64,000 nt of DNA from Leptasterias polaris (Eukaryota; Echinodermata; Asteroidea; Forcipulatida; Asteriidae), in contig JAZGTN010000047.1 in the NCBI GenBank assembly GCA_037783415.1, positions 4,898,001-4,962,000 of the forward strand, given 5' to 3'. Position numbers and translations under genes: made by a program. Of this stretch, positions 57,832-64,000 are shown piece after piece. Below the pieces are notes generated by a model that did not search any database, was not told the origin of the DNA, and was given only the letters and a program-made list of their open reading frames with translations. How positions within the stretch are numbered: the first letter of the stretch is position 1; every line of letters begins with the position of its first letter.

Positions 57832-60254
57832 ATAATACATCAATTTTCGAAAGTACATGTTAGCATAGAGAGAGTCACTGAATCCTTCAGGTGTATCAAC
57901 CAAGGAAACATTAGTAAATTTCAATGTGATTTCATGAAAGTTGACTGGATGGCAATGTACTCATGTAAAAACCCTGATTCTGCTTATGACACCTTTATTT
58001 CGACGTTTACTCACCTGTATGATCACCATTTTCCAATTAAATCGACTAAGTTTAATAAAAAATTAAAACCATGGATGACCAATGACATTATTCAATCTAT
58101 CAAATTCAAGAACAAACTGTACAAGATTTTCCTTACCAAACCGAATAATGCCAACAGAATTAAACACAATCAATTTCGTAACAAACTCAATAGTCTAATT
58201 AAGGGCGTCAAAGCAAAATATTATGCAGATAAGTTTTCTGGTGCTAAATCTAATATCAAACAAACCTGGAGCATAATTAATTCTGTTCTGAAGAAAAACT
58301 CAAAGGGAAACAATCAGCAGGACTTTAAATTAAACGGTCAAGTGCTTAAGAATCCTGCTGTAATAGCCAATGCTTTCAACAATTACTTCACTCAGATTGG
58401 GCCAACCTTGGATTCAAAGATAAGACCTGCACATCATGACTTCAAACACTTTCTTGGTAATCCTAATTCCAGCTCGCTGTTCTTGAATCCAACCTCTCCA
58501 TATGAAATCTGTCAAATTGTGAAATCTTTTAAAGATAGTGCCGCAGGTCATGACAACATAAGTCCAAGGGTTGTCAAATCGGTTATTTTGTATCTGTGCG
58601 ATCCATTGTCTCATATTTTTAACTTATCTTTATCCAAAGGTATTTTCCCTAGCAAACTTAAGCTGGCTAGAGTTACACCGATTTATAAGAAAGGTGATCC
58701 ATCTGAAATCGACAATTACAGGCCTATCTCAGTTCTCCCCGTGTTTTCAAAACTGTTTGAAAAGATTGTCTATGAAAGAACAATCAAGTTTTTGGACAAA
58801 TTCAAGATACTTTTCCATGGTCAGTACGGTTTCCGACAAAAACATTCTACTTCTATGGCACTGCTTGACCTTACCAACAAAATTATCAGCGGCTTCGAAA
58901 AAACCCATTACACCATGGGTATTTTCATAGACTTGTCCAAAGCCTTTGACACAATTAACCACAAAATATTGCTACACAAACTAGATCATTATGGTATTCG
59001 AGGTATTGCGCATGACTGGTTCTGCAACTATTTATCTTATACCATGCCCGATATGGGGCAGAGGGAGGCCCCCCCAAACTAACCCTAACCCTAACACACT
59101 CTTCCCTCTTGTATACAGAAGCACCCCCCCTAAAATTCTCAAAAGAATTCCTGAGATTCCCAGAACACAATGAAGACACAATAGAGGGGGGGCCTCCCTC
59201 TGCCCCATATCGAGCAGCAATTGATTTATCTAGTCGTTTTCAATGTACTAAATACATGAATGTTACTTCTGACCTTTCTAAAATCTCCTATGGAGTACCA
59301 CAAGGATCTTTGCTTGGACCCCTTTTGTTCATCTTGTACATCAATGACATTTATCGTTCTTCCGAGAAATTGTCTTATATTCTTTATGCCGATGACACTA
59401 ACGTTTTATGTAGTAACAATGACCTGCCTTCTTTATTCAATGATGCTAATAACCACCTTTCTAATGTCTGTGAATGGTTTCAAGCGAACCGGCTGTCACT
59501 TAACCTACAAAAATGCAACTACATGATCTTTTGCAACAAGAAAAAGAACTGTGATGTTCATAATCTTAAAATCACCATTTCCAATCATGAAATTCCCAAA
59601 GTTGATTTCACAAAGTTTCTTGGTGTATATATTGACAGCCGCCTTACTTGGAAAGTTCACATAACCGAAATTTGTAAAAAGATTTCGAAATCAATTGGCA
59701 TAATCTCCCGGCTCAAATATGTTTTCCTGATGAGATCTTGCGTACACTGTATTGTTCACTTTCTTCCTTATATGTCTTACGGTAACATTGTCTGGGGGAA
59801 TACCTCTCAAAGTAACTTATATAAAATGAAGGTGTTGCAGAAGAAAGTTATTCGCATTATTGCCAAATGTCATTTTAGAGCTCATACTGCACCCTTGTTT
59901 AAACAATATAATTTATTACGTTTTCATGATATTAATATTTATCAGCAATGTATGTTTATGTACAAGTACTCAACTAACCAACTTCCCCATCACCTAGTTA
60001 GCACATTTCAGGTTAATAGTAATTTTCATAAATATGAAACTAGGTCTGCATCTCTATTTCATCTTCCCAAACATAGAACAACTGCATTTCAACACAGTAT
60101 TTTATGGTCTGGGCCGTGCAACTGGAACAATCTCCCCGCTTATGTAACTTCTTGCAGGAACACAGTTGCCTTTAAACGCAAGCTCAAAGCACATTATTGT
60201 TCAAAATATCCTCTAATTCACAGAGCTTTATCTTACGTTCACACCTTAGTGTGA
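57832..60254 (+). pseudogene. 5'-truncated LINE reverse transcriptase, split by a MITE
   Basis: A non-LTR retrotransposon polymerase of CR1/jockey type. The frame is open from 57832 (first ATG 57934) into the inserted MITE at 59038, and resumes after it to the stop at 60252-60254. Seen in order: an N-terminal linker (DWMAMYSCKNPDSAYDTFIS); SFKDSAAGHDNISP; ARVTPIYKKGDPSEIDNYRP; GQYGFRQKHST; FIDLSKAFDTINH; then beyond the insertion YGVPQGSLLGPLLFILYIND; the catalytic YADDTN; a thumb region; and a C-terminal W..LP segment. The endonuclease domain is absent, as in normal 5' truncation. The MITE plus one target copy adds 194 bp and shifts the frame by two. Otherwise I see no stop, so this was a young insertion when hit. 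AATAAA at 60520-60525 and a short TGAAATCTAAATCTA tail mark the 3' end near 60540. Confidence 0.9.
59038..59223 (-). mobile_element. Foldback MITE inserted in the LINE polymerase, copy A
   Basis: This 186-bp element has inner inverted ends CGATATGGGGCAGAGGGAGG and CCTCCCTCTGCCCCATATCG. It is flanked by an exact 8-bp repeat ATTTATCT (59030-59037 and 59224-59231). It is related to 30106-30309 in inverse orientation. It contains CTAACCCTAACCCTAAC, a telomere-like motif, at 59079-59095. Removing it with one target copy would rejoin the LINE frame. Confidence 0.9.
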
Positions 60255-62014
60255 TTTCTGTAGTGCACCTGTATGCCTATGCAGTGTTATTGTTAATGGA
60301 ACCCTCACGCCCTGTCCTATGTGTATTGTTATAAGTTGCATCCCTCTGACTTCACCTTAGTTTATCGTACCTACCCACACTGTACTTGTTAGTCTATTTA
60401 TGTGTTTGTTTGTCTGGGCAAACCAACCACAAGCTTTGGCTTTTCTGGCTATGCCCCCATTTCCAATTATTCTCTTACTGTTCTTTGATATTGTTATGAT
60501 GATTCTTTGTTGGAATGGAAATAAATGTCTTGAAATCTAAATCTATATTGAATTGACCTGTAATGTAAAAATTGGCGACAAGAAGTGACGTTCTGCAGCC
60601 ATTATGTGGCGTCCAGTGGCCAATTTTTCTACACTCTAAAAACTATGAGTGACAACTCTTTGTAAAGTCAGTCATCTGATTAAAAAACTTACAACATTAG
60701 TAAGTTACATTTAACTTTGACAATGTTAATTAACTTTTTCATATTGTTAAGTCTAAATTTTATAGAGTAATCACTGACCTGGTTATGGTTAAAACATGAA
60801 CACTGCCTCCGACTATTGTACCAGCTCTACCAATCTATACTACCTTTAAAATGCAAGTATCAAGGGGTAACATACTTTAGTACTGACACCGTCGAGGTGT
60901 TGAAAATAAACACGAATGCATCCACCTCGATATCTCAATTGGTTGCGATGGACACGCAACTCGGTATCATCCAAGAGCAGCGTGCAAGGAGAAAATAAAC
61001 AAGGGGCTTCCACTCCGACTCGCCCCCGTGCCTGGTTGTCACTTGAACGATACCAGGCAACACATCTCGTGATGCGTCGGTACATACTCTCTGGTACCTA
61101 TTCTCTGGAAATTAGATTCCATCATTCTTTATAATTTCTGAAGGATGGTATTATTTTCAATATCATCTCCCCTGAAAGAACATTCACTCAGATCAATCTT
61201 TGACCAGAAGTCCCTGATGGTTGCTACATAAGGTTTTTAAGAACAGCCCTAAGTTGGAAATATCACATGCCCAATAGATCTAGCTAACATCACTTAATAA
61301 AAAAACAGAAAAAGTAGACTTAAATTTGCTGGACATTGCTAGAGATTAGAGATCAATTGGTGTTAGATTTAGTGCTGTGGCAACCGCCACTAAAGAGAAG
61401 CAAATTAAGGAAGACCAAACAAAACATGAAGACCCCAACTGACCTGTGAGGACATAGACAACTGCATGCTGGACAGGAACATCGGAAAGCCATCACAAAA
61501 TGTCTGATGGTAGCCGTTAAATTAAATTGATCAGGGTTTAATCTCATAAAGTTGTAACAACTTTAATTTCTAAGCAAATGTTAGCCGGGAATCAGTCATG
61601 CACATAAAGAGTACTTTGGCTGGTGACCCATTTCTGCTCAGCATATTTGCACTATTCGAGCTTCTTGACAATGGGCTCTGCTTTGGGCGAACATTATTCG
61701 TCGTCCATTCTTTTGTAATCCAAACCAACAGTGACGATATTGACGTGTGATTGAGAATTGCCAAAGGGTCGCAATGCTACATTTGGGTGTTTGTTTCCAA
61801 ACAAGTATTCCTCTGAAGATATTCTTCGACTTGGATCTCAAAGTCCCGAAGGATGACAAATCTAAACAAGTCTGTTTCAACCGACGTTGCGTGGTTCAAC
61901 TCTTAAAACCATTATACTGAAAGTCAGAAGAAAAATGCATGTGCCTCGAGTCAGTTGGTAAGCACACATAATATGCATAAGAAGAGGGGAAAACCACCCG
62001 GAACAAACAGAATA

Positions 62015-62188
62015 GCAGCTGTAAGTCTTCGTTGGTAAACAGACTGTACCAATTATCATAACATGTACAAAGAAATCGGAGCAAAAGGAAAGGCACACTT
62101 ACCAGCTGCAGGTCTTCGTTGGTAAACAGACTGTACCAATTATCATAATGTCCACACAAATCGGAGCAAAAGGAAATGCAAGCTTATA
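62015..62188 (-). repeat. About 87-bp imperfect tandem duplication with a splice-donor-like edge
   Basis: GTCTTCGTTGGTAAACAGAC starts at 62025 and again at 62112, and the similarity runs on through CAAATCGGAGCAAAAGG. On the minus strand each unit encodes YDNWYSLFTNEDLQL. The unit nearer 62100 is followed by GTAAGT, a good donor, while the other is not. It could be a duplicated exon or chance. Confidence 0.6.
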
Positions 62189-63282
62189 CAATAAACATGG
62201 AATGCTAAGTACCACGTTTGTGCAAAATATGACCACCATTTTGTATTATTAGGGTGCCTTGAGTATCACCAAATATTTAATTGGTCTTAGCTGTCAGCTT
62301 GTGTATACGTGTGTGTCTGTTTTGTCTGTCAAATAGGGAAAAGAACAAAAGTAACATTGTTTGCTTCACTTTCTTCCTACATATTGACTCATGTACATAA
62401 ATTTTCAGTTAAATCATATAGTGTGATACACATGTATAATTGATTAATTATTTGCTTTTCTACAATGTATGTATCTTATTGTTGAGTCAGTATGAAATAA
62501 ATGTTTCCTGTCTGTGACGGGGAGATTCTCTAAGTCTAATTGGGTTTGAACAAATAATTCTGCAAATTTTAATAAAACAGTTCAAACCGTTGTATTGAAG
62601 AGTTTGTGATTTTTATCATTTTGGGTAGCAAAGTTTTGATAGTACGGATAGTTCGACAGCTTTATTCTACTAAATGATTGAAACATCGACAAGAATAACA
62701 TATTTTTGTCTACTGTTCCAAGAAAAGAATGGTTTAGTGCTCCATCAAGCTTATCTTTAACCTTTGCCTGTAGACTGGACGATGCTAGTACTAGTTCCTT
62801 ATTCGAACTATAGAAGACATCCCACACATAAAGTGAGTTAGAAGTTATACAGAGCGGAGCATTTGAGCGAAGACACTTGTTATGTGTAGAATTCACGTCA
62901 GTGTCGTAAGTAATTCGGCAACATCAAATGTTGATATAGCAGTATTTTGTTACCGGTCTTTTGTTCTAGTACGTTTGCGAACGAGATTCTTTGTCCTGCG
63001 TGCATGTGGTATGCATTTGTGCATAAACAGACCATGCGCCAAAACAACACCATCCACATAGCCAGGTAAAAATAATGTCAGTTGAGTTGTCCTGTTTCTG
63101 AATTTTCTGAACACTGAACGCAAAATGTTAAAAGTATAGGGTCATGATTTATAGCTGTGCTTTAGAAATACGTCATCAGTCATAAACTACATCTCAAAAT
63201 ATGACATGTGAAAAGGTCATCAAAATAGGTGCTCATGCTTTCGTGTAAGGCGAGGTGGGTGTGTATTTATTTCAACTGTTGA

Positions 63283-63376
63283 GCCCAAATTTCACAGATT
63301 TGTTGTTTTATGCATAATGTTGGGATACACCAAGTGAGGACAGGTCTTTGACAATTACCAAAAGTATACCCTGCCT
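63283..63376 (-). mobile_element. TTAA-type MITE (AGGCACTGG family), truncated copy T5
   Basis: The minus strand gives AGGCAGGGTATACTTTTGG, TCAAAGACCTGTCCTCACTT, GGTGTATCCCAACATTATGC and CTGTGAAATTTGGGCTCAA, matching the first quarter of the family. TTAA overlaps the outer end. The rest of the element is missing. Confidence 0.75.
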
Positions 63377-64000
63377 TAATTAAGAGCTGACATTTTGCTC
63401 GTAAAGAGGTCCCTCTATTATTAGTCTACTTTGTTTGGCAATATAAACAAGCAACAACAATATTTCGTTTCAAGACAAGTGAGGTTTTAGTTGACACCTT
63501 GTGTGCATGTAATTAGAGTGCACAGACATAGAGATCCTGTACAGGGGATACGTATTCCCTAGTGTCCACAACATAAATGCCCTGTCCAAACTAACACGCT
63601 GTCTTTTTGCAATATATAGATTATATCAATACATCTTAGATAAATGAAACGTAATATAACCCAGCCGGAATTGTCTCCTGGAGTAAATCAAACCATTTCA
63701 AGAGAATGTTTGTTTTTTCACCTCGAAAAATACTGAAGATTAAATTTCAGGGCGAAAGTATACTCATTACTCTTCCTGAATAAGATACTATGAAATATCG
63801 ATCCGAAAATCTAAAACGTTCAAAATCACTCGCAACGTTCAAAAGTTCAATTTCCATTTTGTTGAGTTTCACGTTGTCAGTTTACACTGAAACAAAAAAA
63901 TTATAAAAACTTGCTATTGAATTTGGAATTTGATCTAGGGGAATCTTAGACCAGTGCTTTTTACTTCCATCATCTCTCTTGTGGAGTTTTGAATACTGTA

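Larger units (their letters stand above)
60541..64000. other. Terminal region: repeats and possible gene remnant, no intact gene
   Basis: It contains a worn repeat at about 60793-60850 (also near 33.6 kb), a diverged CAATTTCATAG-type MITE near 61535-61660, an approximately 87-bp tandem duplication at 62015-62188 and a partial TTAA MITE at 63283-63376. On the minus strand, 61690-61840 has an open segment that might be a receptor exon remnant (see findings). Nothing else is supported. Confidence 0.4.

Noticed and set aside
59079..59095. Telomere or chromosome end
   Set aside because: Only two to three CCCTAA units, located inside a bounded MITE.

Overview
The window is animal nuclear DNA, most probably echinoderm and, less certainly, a sea star. 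It is AT-rich, the genes have introns, and families of short inverted-repeat elements are packed between and inside genes. Several of these families (the one starting AGGCACTGG with TTAA flanks, the one with GGTGGCAGCAGACTT ends, the one with GGGCCCAATTTCATAGAGC ends) look to me like repeats common in echinoderm genomes. That placement is from memory and was not searched. All exon boundaries below were placed by eye from GT/GC-AG sites, reading-frame continuity and family motifs.

Three host genes are well supported. (1) 12879-17446, plus strand: a two-pore-domain potassium channel in three exons, with both selectivity filters (GYG and GFG) and an unusually long cytosolic loop of about 530 residues between membrane segments 2 and 3. 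(2) 22648-27097, minus strand: an eight-exon SLC15/POT-type proton-coupled peptide (or peptide/histidine) transporter of 608 residues. (3) 36184-50852, plus strand: an eleven-exon secreted precursor of 633 residues. It has a signal peptide, an octapeptide-repeat segment bounded by basic cleavage sites, three saposin-B domains and a Pro/His/Arg-rich linker. Its first intron is 6.6 kb long, and its third intron holds a 2.2-kb transposon.

The rest is dominated by mobile and repetitive DNA. There are two copies of a 2.2-2.3 kb Mutator-like element with long terminal inverted repeats and 9-bp target duplications. A 5'-truncated LINE reverse transcriptase is split by a 186-bp element that made an exact 8-bp target duplication, and a sister of that element lies near 30.1 kb. 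There are decayed LINE 3' ends at 1.1 and 6.5 kb, a Penelope-like element tail with hammerhead-like motifs, a tRNA-like sequence, nested foldback elements at 31.8-32.2 and 52.7-53.3 kb, a 106-bp tandem array at 56-57 kb, perfect tandem duplications of 83 and 202 bp, and at least eleven G/C homopolymers of 13-27 bp.

The most unusual signal is a set of tiny insertions, 13-34 bp long and often near-perfect palindromes. They share the end motif CATRGAGRWAGGA and each is flanked by direct repeats of about 7-10 bp. Seven lie between 34.3 and 55.0 kb, five of them in a 7-kb stretch. They look like transposons reduced to their ends, or excision footprints.

The three host genes show no obvious functional link. 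The arrangement is ordinary metazoan gene spacing with heavy transposon load.
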